From CAZVBV01 sp964513975 (lineage in GTDB: Bacteria; Patescibacteriota; Gracilibacteria; UBA4473), in the NCBI GenBank assembly GCA_964513975.1, contig CAZEON010000021.1, forward strand, positions 1 through 17,020: a stretch of 17,020 nt of DNA. Direction: 5' to 3'. The notes under the pieces were generated by a model that ran no database searches, had not been told where the DNA came from, and saw only the letters and a program-made list of their open reading frames with translations. Made by a program: the position numbers and the translations under genes. Shown piece after piece: positions 1-6,522 of this stretch. The first letter of the stretch is position 1, and every line of letters starts with the position of its first letter.

Positions 1-146
1 GAAAGAACATTTGTCATACTTCCCCAAAGGAAAGCCGAGCGATTGTAAGAACTTATACCCGTCTGTCAAACTTTTTTTTTGGAAAATTCACGTATTGTAA
101 AAATCTAATTTTTGTGCAATCCTCTGCGCCGAAATAAAGATTTTTA

Positions 147-224
147 AAGTAATGAAGTATTGAAGCAATGAAGTATTGAAAAAATAATTTCCGCCCTCTT
201 CATTACTTCTTATCTTCATTACTT
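147..224. repeat. Imperfect inverted repeat upstream of aroE
   Basis: AATGAAGTATTGAA occurs twice in direct orientation (151-164 and 167-180). The opposite-strand form CTTCATTACT also occurs twice (199-208 and 214-223). The two blocks form an imperfect inverted repeat, 147-173 against 198-224, matching at 22 of 27 positions. It lies just upstream of the aroE start and could fold in the leader, but there is no run of Ts, so it is not a terminator. The rest of 1-239 shows no supported gene. A frame open at the window edge stops at 46-48 and could be the tail of an upstream gene, but it is too short to judge. A run of nine Ts lies at 72-80. Confidence 0.5.
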
Positions 225-239
225 CCAATCTCTTCTTCC

Positions 240-1025
240 ATGAAAAAATTCGCCAGTATCGGACACCCAATCGGACAATCAAAATCTCCTCAAATTCATG
301 AGGCAGGATTCTCGGAGTTCAATCTAGAAGCGAGCTTCGAGGCGATTGATGTAAAACCTGAGGATTTAGAATCGTGGATGAAGACCAAAGGACGGCAATT
401 TGATGGTCTCTCGGTAACAGCTCCCCACAAAGAATTAATTCGTCAATACCTTGATCAAGAAACCGAAGCAGCAAAGAAAATTGGAGCCGTAAATACAGTG
501 TTTCAAAAGGACGAAATACTGCTCGGAACCAATACGGATTGCATCGGAGCGTTTCGAGCGATTGCTCCTGTGATCAATCCGAGTGGGAAAAAATGTCTCA
601 TCCTTGGGGCCGGTGGCGCGAGTCGGGCGATTATTTTTGCACTCAAGAATGCCGAAGCGGATATCTTTATTTTGAATCGAACGTTTGAAAAAGCAGAACA
701 ACTCGCGAATGAGTTCGGAGTTACCGCGCTCAAGTCGCTCGAGAAGGTAGACCCTGATCAGGTCGACATCATCATCAATACAACGACCGTTGGCATGGGT
801 GAGTGGAAGTCGGTTCTGGAAAAAACGTTCTGGCGAAAGAAGCACGTGGCCTTTGACGTGGTCTACAATCCACTGGAAACCAAGTTCCTCCATGATGCCG
901 CCGAAGCAGGTGCACAAATCATCACTGGCGACCAGATGCTCATCCATCAAGCCGTGGAACAATTCCATTTGTGGCACGACATCGAGATCGACCCCGAAGT
1001 TATGTTTCAGGCTTTCTTTGAGTGA
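240..1025 (+). CDS. aroE: Shikimate dehydrogenase (NADP+)
   Basis: Catalyses reduction of 3-dehydroshikimate to shikimate in the cytosolic aromatic amino acid pathway. The 261-aa length is normal for the family (about 270). N-terminal substrate domain: GHPIGQSKSP with the Ser pair S14/S16 that holds the shikimate carboxylate, SVTAPHK with the catalytic Lys64, IGAVNT, and GTNTDCIGA with Asp100. Cofactor domain: GAGGASR at 123-129 (Rossmann glycine loop) and NRT at 146-148, the NADP-phosphate-recognising stretch. The C-terminal MLIHQAVEQF matches the family helix. Odd points are Ser instead of the usual Asn in N-V-T-x-P-H-K, and Asp instead of Leu before MLIHQA. The ATG at 240 is the first Met before the GHPIG motif. 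No Shine-Dalgarno is visible, as with most genes here. No other aro gene is in the window. The tRNA gene follows 46 bp downstream with its own promoter. Confidence 0.95.
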   Translation: MKKFASIGHPIGQSKSPQIHEAGFSEFNLEASFEAIDVKPEDLESWMKTKGRQFDGLSVTAPHKELIRQYLDQETEAAKKIGAVNTVFQKDEILLGTNTDCIGAFRAIAPVINPSGKKCLILGAGGASRAIIFALKNAEADIFILNRTFEKAEQLANEFGVTALKSLEKVDPDQVDIIINTTTVGMGEWKSVLEKTFWRKKHVAFDVVYNPLETKFLHDAAEAGAQIITGDQMLIHQAVEQFHLWHDIEIDPEVMFQAFFE

Positions 1026-1050
1026 CAGAAGGGCTGAAATCTGGTACAAT
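1022..1050 (+). promoter_or_regulatory. Promoter of the tRNA-Arg gene
   Basis: GTGACA (1022-1027), a 17-bp spacer and TACAAT (1045-1050) form a near-consensus sigma-70 promoter. A start about 7 bp later would give a leader of roughly 15 nt before the mature tRNA 5' end at 1072. The -35 box overlaps the aroE stop codon. Confidence 0.6.
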
Positions 1051-1071
1051 GCATGCGATCTTTTCCTATCC

Positions 1072-1146
1072 GTCTCCGTAGTTCAATGGATAGAACAGGA
1101 CCCTTCTAAGGTCAAAATTGAGGTTCGATTCCTCACGGGGATACCA
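1072..1146 (+). tRNA. tRNA-Arg, anticodon TCT
   Basis: A full cloverleaf can be drawn. The acceptor stem GTCTCCG pairs with CGGGGAT (1072-1078 with 1136-1142, two G-U pairs). The D stem is GTTC/GAAC. The anticodon loop is CTTCTAA with TCT at 1105-1107, on a stem of four pairs plus a terminal G/A mismatch. The T stem TGAGG/CCTCA carries the TTCGATT loop. Discriminator A is at 1143 and CCA is encoded at 1144-1146. TCT reads AGA/AGG arginine codons. A terminator follows at once. Confidence 0.96.
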
Positions 1147-1150
1147 GCTA

Positions 1151-1189
1151 AAAAATACAAATGCCCCCTTGTAGGGTATTTTTATTTTT
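1151..1189 (+). terminator. Rho-independent terminator after tRNA-Arg
   Basis: AAAAATAC (1151-1158) pairs with GTATTTTT (1176-1183), with extra C/G pairing possible inside the loop. The T-rich tail TTTTTATTTTT runs to 1189. It begins five bases after the tRNA CCA end. Confidence 0.7.
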
Positions 1190-1212
1190 CCCAATAGGCA
1201 TAGCCTATTGGG
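1190..1212. repeat. Perfect 10-bp hairpin palindrome
   Basis: CCCAATAGGC (1190-1199) and GCCTATTGGG (1203-1212) are exact reverse complements separated by ATA. The hairpin directly abuts the tRNA terminator. Its role is unknown. It has no T tail of its own on the plus strand. Confidence 0.7.
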
Positions 1213-1235
1213 AATTGAACTGGAGGTTCGTGTAA

Positions 1236-1490
1236 ACAGTCGACGAGTTATTCCGAAGCGATAAACAAGTCGTTACTGTTACACTCTATAACGAGCTCAC
1301 CATAGGTGAGAGAAGTGACGAGATTCCGAGTGAATGCTACGAATACAACAGGACGCTTGTGGGGTATTTTTATTATGTCATTCTGGCTTGCCCAGAATCA
1401 GAAGAAAACTTGGAATTTATTCAAATAGAACGATATCTTGTGAATTGTAAACCAATAAAAACACCTCCGATGAAATATCTCCAAATGTAG
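1236..1490 (+). pseudogene. Start-less ORF remnant downstream of tRNA-Arg
   Basis: A frame stays open from the stop at 1233-1235 to TAG at 1488-1490 (84 codons). Its composition looks protein-like, with stretches such as TVDELFRSDKQVVTVTLYNE, YFYYVILACPESEENLEF and IQIERYLVNC. It has no ATG until the fourth codon from the end. The only alternative starts are an internal GTG and a later TTG, both halfway in. I do not recognise the family. It reads through the palindromic repeat at 1377-1399. It is most simply a decayed or truncated gene, though chance cannot be excluded. The rest of the 1147-1501 gap holds only the terminator and hairpins listed separately. Confidence 0.3.
1377..1399 (+). repeat. 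Dispersed palindromic repeat, copy 1
   Basis: A 23-nt unit of form GTCATTCTGG..CCCAGAATC that is itself a hairpin (ATTCTGG/CCAGAAT around a 5-nt loop). An exact inverted copy lies at 1771-1793. A third element of the same layout (GTCATTCC..GGAATC read on the minus strand) lies at 7184-7209. REP-like short dispersed palindromes have this form. Confidence 0.6.
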
Positions 1491-1501
1491 GGTTTTCGGA
1501 T

Positions 1502-1747
1502 TTAATGAGGATTAATTTTTTCTTTTCTATTTAAATCTTTGATTTGTTTTTCCCGAATAATCGCCTGCCTCATTGTTTCGCAAAATTCGTAATACAAACA
1601 TATTTTAAGATTGTATTTCTGTGTAAATCCTTTTTGTTTTCCTTTTTTATGTTCTAGAATTCTTCGAACCAAGTTATTCGTAACACCTGTATAGAACGTT
1701 AAGTTCGCATTTCCCATGATATAAACTCCGATCATCTTCTCGTCCAT
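1502..1747 (-). CDS. Small GIY-YIG endonuclease domain protein
   Basis: A single GIY-YIG nuclease domain of the small UvrC N-terminal-like type. From the chosen ATG (1747) the protein is 81 aa: MDEKMIGVYIMGNANLTFYT at the N-terminus, with GVY and YTG standing for the GIY and YIG half-motifs. GVTNNLVRRILEHK carries the conserved Arg, and YYEFCETMRQAIIREKQIK carries the conserved metal-binding Glu. The frame stays open upstream to a GTG at 1852, but that extension is translated palindromic repeat (SFWLAQN..), so I prefer the Met beside the domain. The protein stops at KEKINPH, where relatives usually run about 10-15 residues further, so the C-terminus looks clipped. The gene lies between two inverted repeat copies and downstream of the surface-protein operon. 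Its role in the cell is unknown. Confidence 0.75.
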   Translation of the reverse strand: MDEKMIGVYIMGNANLTFYTGVTNNLVRRILEHKKGKQKGFTQKYNLKICLYYEFCETMRQAIIREKQIKDLNRKEKINPH

Positions 1748-1770
1748 CAACCATATCTTGCGCCTGGAGC

Positions 1771-1793
1771 GATTCTGGGCAAGCCAGAATGAC
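1771..1793 (-). repeat. Dispersed palindromic repeat, copy 2 (inverted)
   Basis: Exact reverse complement of 1377-1399 over 23 nt. It lies just upstream of the preferred start of the GIY-YIG gene, so the two copies bracket the gene's coding core. Sequence identity stops sharply on both sides of the unit. Confidence 0.6.
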
Positions 1794-1852
1794 TGTAAGA
1801 TTTTATGTTTTATTAAGAAATCATCATTCTTTCTAGCAGGTTCCCCACTCAC

Positions 1853-2018
1853 ATGAGGAGTAAGACACAGCCCTACTCCTGCGAAGAGTAAATAGAACGC
1901 CTCTCTCTAACGCAGAAGAGATAGCGCCGACTTTGGCTCTGGACCCGGAGCCTACTATCACAAAGCCGCCCCTCAGGACGGCTCTGTTCTCTCTCCAAGA
2001 TTTCCTCCTTATTTTTAA
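1853..2018. other. GC-richer structured spacer, possible RNA or repeat
   Basis: This stretch is visibly richer in G and C than its surroundings and holds several short inverted repeats. GGAGTA/TACTCC lies around 1856-1878. GGCTCT/GGAGCC lies around 1935-1952. AGCCGCCC/GGACGGCT lies around 1963-1982 and becomes an unbroken 8-bp stem with a TGAG loop when read as minus-strand RNA. On the minus strand one frame is open across most of it but has no ATG, so I do not call a gene. It could be the 3' UTR of the surface operon, a structured RNA, or part of a repeat element with the GIY-YIG gene. I recognise no known RNA family. Confidence 0.3.
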
Positions 2019-4112
2019 TTAATCGCAATCTGGCCAGTCTTCTTTACTGTTGTGGACCACGACTCCGTCCACCAAGTAGTTTGATGGTCCTGTCGACATG
2101 TGCAAATTGTATACAATTGTTTGTTGCTTCCTCACCGAACTATTTCCATCAATCAAAACTGTTTTACTCTTAAGTATTCCTTCCCCCTCAATGGACAACA
2201 CTGAATCTCCTCTCTCAAATGTTCCTATTGGTTTATAGATCTGTTGCTCTGGATTGAAATACAAGTGATTATCTGTTACCTCCGTCCTCACTTCTCCCTC
2301 CCCAATCGAGATAACGACTTCCAACAAGTGATCTCTCGAGTAATCCGTTATGTTCTCATGCACTCCATCATGAATGATGACCTCTCCGACAGTTGATGTT
2401 GTGAATTCGTTGGCTACGTCATCGTACGAAACCACTACGTCACCAACTTGGATGTCCTCAATCGCCACTGGTCCGCTTGGCGTCGATACCTCCTCCTTAC
2501 CGACAAAACAGGTGCTACATTCATTTGAGTGATTACACCAACCACATTCACTCGCTCCATCTGGACAGTCACTATTTTGGGTACAACCACAATGGTTATT
2601 GATACACGGTTTATTGGTAGCACATGTTCCACAGTTATCGCCACAACCATTCGAACCACACTCTTTCCCCGTACAATTCGGAATGCAGGTACAAACCCCA
2701 TTGACACAGGTGTTTTCTCCGCCACACGACATCCCATTGCTGTAAGTAAAACAAAATCCATCTGTTGTACCTGAACATCCTCCTACATATTTACAGGTCC
2801 CACAGGCGTTTTCTTGTGTGTCTTCTTCACTTCCACAATCTGCCGTATTGGCCGTTTTACACACTCCGAGGGATTTGCAGCGATTCGTCGTCATGTCTGG
2901 ACTATCATAACAATAATTTGTTCCCGTTGTTGATGCTGTCCCTGATATATGGTGATAATCATCACACGAGATCGTCGTGCCACAGTCGCTGTCGTCCATA
3001 TCGGCAATCTCTGCTCCCGACCCATCACATTGCCTACACAATCCCGTGTCATATCCACTTTCTTCATTTGGATTTGAACAGGTGCCACTTGAACAGACAT
3101 CCGAAGTACAAACGTTGCCATCTACACACTGTGAATTTTCCGTACACGCTGGCGCTGTACAATTATTTGTAATTGATACCCAAGTCCCATTTCCACAAAG
3201 ACCGGAACAACTTCCCCCATATTCACATGTACCCACTGTGTTACCACCTGTGGTAGAAGGCAATGTACAATAATCACTTGTTAATTCATCACAAGACACT
3301 GGCGCTGTACAATCATTTGTACTTGGACTTCCCCATGTCCCGTTAGTGCAAGTATAGGAACAATCTCCCTCATATCCGCTTGCACATGTTCCATTAGCTC
3401 CTCCACTTCCTGTCGCCGTTACATTACAACTAGAAATTAAATTATTGATACAAGACGCTGGCGCACAATCATTTGTACTTGGACTTCCCCATGTCCCGTT
3501 AGTGCAAGTATAGGAACAATCTCCCTCATATCCGCTTGCACATGTTCCATTAGCTCCTCCACTTCCTGTCGCCGTTACATTACAACTAGAAATTAAATTA
3601 TTGATACAAGACGCTGGCGCTGTGCAATTATCTGTAATTGTTCCCCAATTCCCATTTGCACAAAAACTAGAACAACTACTTCCCCCATATTCACATGTAC
3701 CCATTCCTGTGTTACCACTTGGGGTAAGAGGCAATGTACAATAATCACTTATTAATTCATCACAATCTTCTGGTTCATCAAATCGCAACCATGTCTGATT
3801 TGCACAACCATATAAGTGCTTATCGGATTGATCAAAAACTATTGATCCCATCAATGCCGGTGTACAGTCTCCTTTTGTTTCCGGTTGTATTCGGAGAATC
3901 CCATCAACATCAAGTTTTACTCCTGATGCTGGTGCCTCCCCAATTCCAATACTCCCATTGTCATTATAAACTCCAGATAAAACATCTAAAATCTGATTAA
4001 ACTCGATAGCAGAGACTTCGTCTCCATCATTTTTCAAATCAATATTCACAACAACCGCCACAGCAATTCCTGCGATACAAACACCGAGAATAAAGAATAT
4101 TATTTTTTTCAT
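2019..4112 (-). CDS. Secreted Cys-rich repeat protein with C-terminal Hint domain
   Basis: 697 aa. A hydrophobic N-terminal segment (4-22) is a signal peptide or anchor. Residues 23-112 are the module shared with the two upstream genes (EFNQIL, GIG..P.SGVKLDVDGI, two Cys, W). Four Cys repeats with a core like GTCASGYEGDCSYTC..GTW lie at about 117-318, two of them identical. Then come a DGNVCTSDVCSSGTC motif (331-345), further Cys-rich sequence and a DGCGG-type motif, CTGKECGSNGCGDNCGTC (480-497). Residues 535-688 form a Hint domain: Cys535 as first-residue nucleophile (CFVGKEEVSTPSG), AIEDIQVGD, block-B T613-D-N-H616, and the ending YLVDGVVVHN-S with His687, Asn688 and Ser689. Only nine residues (SKEDWPDCD) follow. 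Families with this ending cleave or splice themselves. It is the last gene of the operon, 16 nt after the previous stop. No Shine-Dalgarno is seen. It probably sits on the cell surface; the target is unknown. Confidence 0.88.
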   Translation of the reverse strand: MKKIIFFILGVCIAGIAVAVVVNIDLKNDGDEVSAIEFNQILDVLSGVYNDNGSIGIGEAPASGVKLDVDGILRIQPETKGDCTPALMGSIVFDQSDKHLYGCANQTWLRFDEPEDCDELISDYCTLPLTPSGNTGMGTCEYGGSSCSSFCANGNWGTITDNCTAPASCINNLISSCNVTATGSGGANGTCASGYEGDCSYTCTNGTWGSPSTNDCAPASCINNLISSCNVTATGSGGANGTCASGYEGDCSYTCTNGTWGSPSTNDCTAPVSCDELTSDYCTLPSTTGGNTVGTCEYGGSCSGLCGNGTWVSITNNCTAPACTENSQCVDGNVCTSDVCSSGTCSNPNEESGYDTGLCRQCDGSGAEIADMDDSDCGTTISCDDYHHISGTASTTGTNYCYDSPDMTTNRCKSLGVCKTANTADCGSEEDTQENACGTCKYVGGCSGTTDGFCFTYSNGMSCGGENTCVNGVCTCIPNCTGKECGSNGCGDNCGTCATNKPCINNHCGCTQNSDCPDGASECGWCNHSNECSTCFVGKEEVSTPSGPVAIEDIQVGDVVVSYDDVANEFTTSTVGEVIIHDGVHENITDYSRDHLLEVVISIGEGEVRTEVTDNHLYFNPEQQIYKPIGTFERGDSVLSIEGEGILKSKTVLIDGNSSVRKQQTIVYNLHMSTGPSNYLVDGVVVHNSKEDWPDCD
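3309..3620. repeat. Perfect 156-bp tandem duplication
   Basis: 3309-3464 and 3465-3620 are identical base for base. The 156-bp unit is in frame and encodes one 52-residue Cys repeat of the Hint protein (residues about 164-267, from NNLISSCNVT to the next copy). Neighbouring repeats of the same family are clearly diverged, so this copy number change is recent. Confidence 0.95.
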
Positions 4113-4128
4113 TTAAAAATTTTAAGAA

Positions 4129-6510
4129 CTACGGCTCACACGTCGATGCTGGTGGCGCACCTCCCCAAAGACATACTGACTGTCCAGGAGTATAAGTTGT
4201 GCTTGCATTGATCTGTTCACTACATGGTGAACTGCAAGATCCCATGTCAAACCAGGAACCACCACCATTCGGAAAACATTCATATTGCTGACAAGGTTGT
4301 GGTGGCGGTGCTGGGACACAAGAATTTTCAAATTCTGCCCCCCAGTTTCCGTTATTACAAGTATAGGAACAAATTCCTGTATATCCATCTGCACAGGTTC
4401 CATTCATCATTATTCCGTGAGATGCGTAAACTAAATCACAATGTGAAATCTCTCCTGCTCCACAACCAGCATTTGGAATACGACAAGTATTATAAGATTC
4501 CTCCCAAGTTCCACTATTACAAACATATTTACAATACCCAGCATAATACGGATTTATACAATCTCCACTATCTCCTCCATGAGAAGTCTGTTCTAACCCA
4601 CAATGATTCAAATCTTCGTTTGCTAAACAAGTCGTTTCCGACTCACAACTATTACTTTCTTCTGTCCATGTTCCGTTACTACAACTATATTCGCAATCCC
4701 CATTATATCCAATTGCACACGTTCCACTCACCCCTCCTTGTGGTGTTATGTCCACAGCACAATTGTTCTCTATTGCACTTTCACAAGGGGGAGGTGCCAC
4801 ATCTTTCACGCAATGAACGGACATTGCATCACTCATGTTTGCAATACCATACCCTGATGCTCGTTTTATTGAATCAGTAACGGGATGATTGACATTATAT
4901 CGACTCCAAGCACAACCGGTGTCTAAACAATCAGGATTCACTGACCAATAATATGACCCATTTGGATAACTCCGCCCCATGCCATATTTTTTTAGTCCTA
5001 ACCCAATTCTAAGAGGACTATCAGTATCACCAAGGAAATTCATCAATTCTTCCCCTCCTGGCCACCTTTGCGGTAAGTCTAAATAATTTAATTCAGGCAT
5101 CTCCATCCCCAATGAATATTCCAAGTACTTAAAGTCATCATCAGAAGACAACCGCCATCCGTATGGACATATTTTTTGAGCTCCTGCAAAGGAGTATAAA
5201 TATTCATCATAAAGCTCAGAGTAGTCGAAATACTCATTATTATAATTTCCTGCTTCATAGAATAACGGGCTTCCATCGCGATCATACGCCGTATACATAA
5301 GATCCATCCAGCATTGTCCTTTTTTCGATTTAGTAAAATATTCACGCCCTTCCTCATCGTATATCGGGATATCTTCATATTCATCTTCAACACAACATGC
5401 ATCATCCTCACCAGGAATTCCAGCTCTATAACATCCATATTCACATTCATCGCTACTGTCTCCATCCCATTCACCACAAATATCGTGTGTGTACAGATTA
5501 TCTCCAGGATCTTCCTCATCCACATCACCACAGATTAGTATCTTACTTCCTCCACAACAATAGTTGTAATCTCCGCCCTCTTCTTCCCATCCAGTCGCTG
5601 TACAGGAATAGCTACAATCAGAATTTGGATCTGCGCTTCCGTCTGAGCACTGTCCTATCATGTTGCTGTCACCAGGACTTGCTTCTGCCAATACACAATT
5701 ATCAATTATCGTTTCTTCACAGACTGGGGGTGGTGTTGGAAAAATACAAGAATTTGAAAATTCTGCTCCCCATGTCCCGTCAGTACAAGTATAGGAACAA
5801 CTTCCGTCATATCCAGTTTCACACGTTCCATCTGTTTCCCCGCTTGCTTTCTCATCTAAATCACAATTATCAATTGTATCCCCCCCGCAATCTTCTGGTG
5901 GCAACAGACACTCTGCATTTTCACATCCCAGTCCATTGCAATTTTGTTTCCATTCTGCATTTTGTTGTCCACAAGAATCAAACCAATAAACATCTCCATC
6001 ATAGCATCCCTCTGTATAATCGGATGGTTCACAGTCCGTAATACATTGTCCGGAAGCACTACAAGTTTCGTCTGCTTCACATAGTCCACAATTCCCTCCA
6101 CATCCATTATCTCCACATTCTTTTCCTTCACAATCAGGTGTACATCCTCCCTCAGCACCAGCCAATTGTACCCAATCGGTTCCATTACATCCATACCAAT
6201 TACTATCATCAGAATCAAGATAAATACTTCCCTCTATTGAAGAACCACAAGTGCCTCCCGTAGCAAGTGGTGTCACTTTTATGATTCCATTTACATCCAA
6301 CTTCACATTAGAAACTGGAGCCTTCCCGATTCCAATTCTCCCGCCATCATTCTGTATACCATTAAGCACATGAAGAATCTGGTTAAATTCCGAAGCCGTC
6401 AATCCATCGCCCTCTACTTTAGTGTCAATATTAACAAAATATGACGTTCCTGCGGCAAATACAACGCTCGTAAGGAGAAGTCCGAGACCAAAAAGAAATC
6501 TTTTTTTCAT
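4129..6510 (-). CDS. Secreted Cys-rich repeat protein with FISUMP domain
   Basis: 793 aa. Residues 1-20 are signal-peptide-like (MKKRFLFGLGLLLTSVVFAA, with a plausible cleavage site after Ala). Residues 25-117 are the shared N-terminal module (EFNQIL, GIGKAPVSNVKLDVNGI, C88/C108, WVQL). A DGCGG-type motif, CEGKECGDNGCGGNCGLC, is at 127-144. Cys repeats of the GTC..GY.G.CSYTC..GTW type lie at about 208-255, 264-319, 576-622, 628-676 and 683-731. Between them, at about 377-571, is a domain matching FISUMP (Fibrobacter succinogenes major paralogous domain, a C-type-lectin-like fold): KGQCWMDL, AQKICPYGWRLSSDDDF, YYWSV and MSVHCVKD. Proline-rich linkers (PPPV, PAPPPQP) separate blocks. It sits 12 nt downstream of the 131-aa gene. 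Role inferred: an extracellular binding or adhesion protein; the ligand is unknown. Confidence 0.87.
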   Translation of the reverse strand: MKKRFLFGLGLLLTSVVFAAGTSYFVNIDTKVEGDGLTASEFNQILHVLNGIQNDGGRIGIGKAPVSNVKLDVNGIIKVTPLATGGTCGSSIEGSIYLDSDDSNWYGCNGTDWVQLAGAEGGCTPDCEGKECGDNGCGGNCGLCEADETCSASGQCITDCEPSDYTEGCYDGDVYWFDSCGQQNAEWKQNCNGLGCENAECLLPPEDCGGDTIDNCDLDEKASGETDGTCETGYDGSCSYTCTDGTWGAEFSNSCIFPTPPPVCEETIIDNCVLAEASPGDSNMIGQCSDGSADPNSDCSYSCTATGWEEEGGDYNYCCGGSKILICGDVDEEDPGDNLYTHDICGEWDGDSSDECEYGCYRAGIPGEDDACCVEDEYEDIPIYDEEGREYFTKSKKGQCWMDLMYTAYDRDGSPLFYEAGNYNNEYFDYSELYDEYLYSFAGAQKICPYGWRLSSDDDFKYLEYSLGMEMPELNYLDLPQRWPGGEELMNFLGDTDSPLRIGLGLKKYGMGRSYPNGSYYWSVNPDCLDTGCAWSRYNVNHPVTDSIKRASGYGIANMSDAMSVHCVKDVAPPPCESAIENNCAVDITPQGGVSGTCAIGYNGDCEYSCSNGTWTEESNSCESETTCLANEDLNHCGLEQTSHGGDSGDCINPYYAGYCKYVCNSGTWEESYNTCRIPNAGCGAGEISHCDLVYASHGIMMNGTCADGYTGICSYTCNNGNWGAEFENSCVPAPPPQPCQQYECFPNGGGSWFDMGSCSSPCSEQINASTTYTPGQSVCLWGGAPPASTCEP

Positions 6511-6522
6511 TGTGTTTTTATA

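Noticed and set aside
435..1049. Long minus-strand open frame opposite aroE
   Set aside because: It mirrors a clear aroE with intact motifs and has no recognisable protein features. Similar open frames opposite the RND, hisS and surface genes were dropped for the same reason.
1212..1240. T-arm-like GGAGGTTCG as a phage attachment remnant of the tRNA
   Set aside because: Only about eight bases match the tRNA, which is too short to support an attachment site, and no integrase is present.
1502..2018. Group I intron with a GIY-YIG homing endonuclease
   Set aside because: The flanking hairpins do not show the conserved group I core that I can recognise, and there is no split host gene on either side.
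2049..2510. Intein inserted in an ordinary gene
   Set aside because: The sequence before it is a Cys-rich surface protein and only nine residues follow, so no host enzyme is interrupted. A bacterial intein-like or Hint domain fits better.
3309..3620. Regular repeats as a CRISPR array
   Set aside because: Only two adjacent copies of a 156-bp unit with no spacers, in frame within a protein gene. The heptad repeat at 10461-10485 is a simple tandem repeat and likewise not CRISPR.
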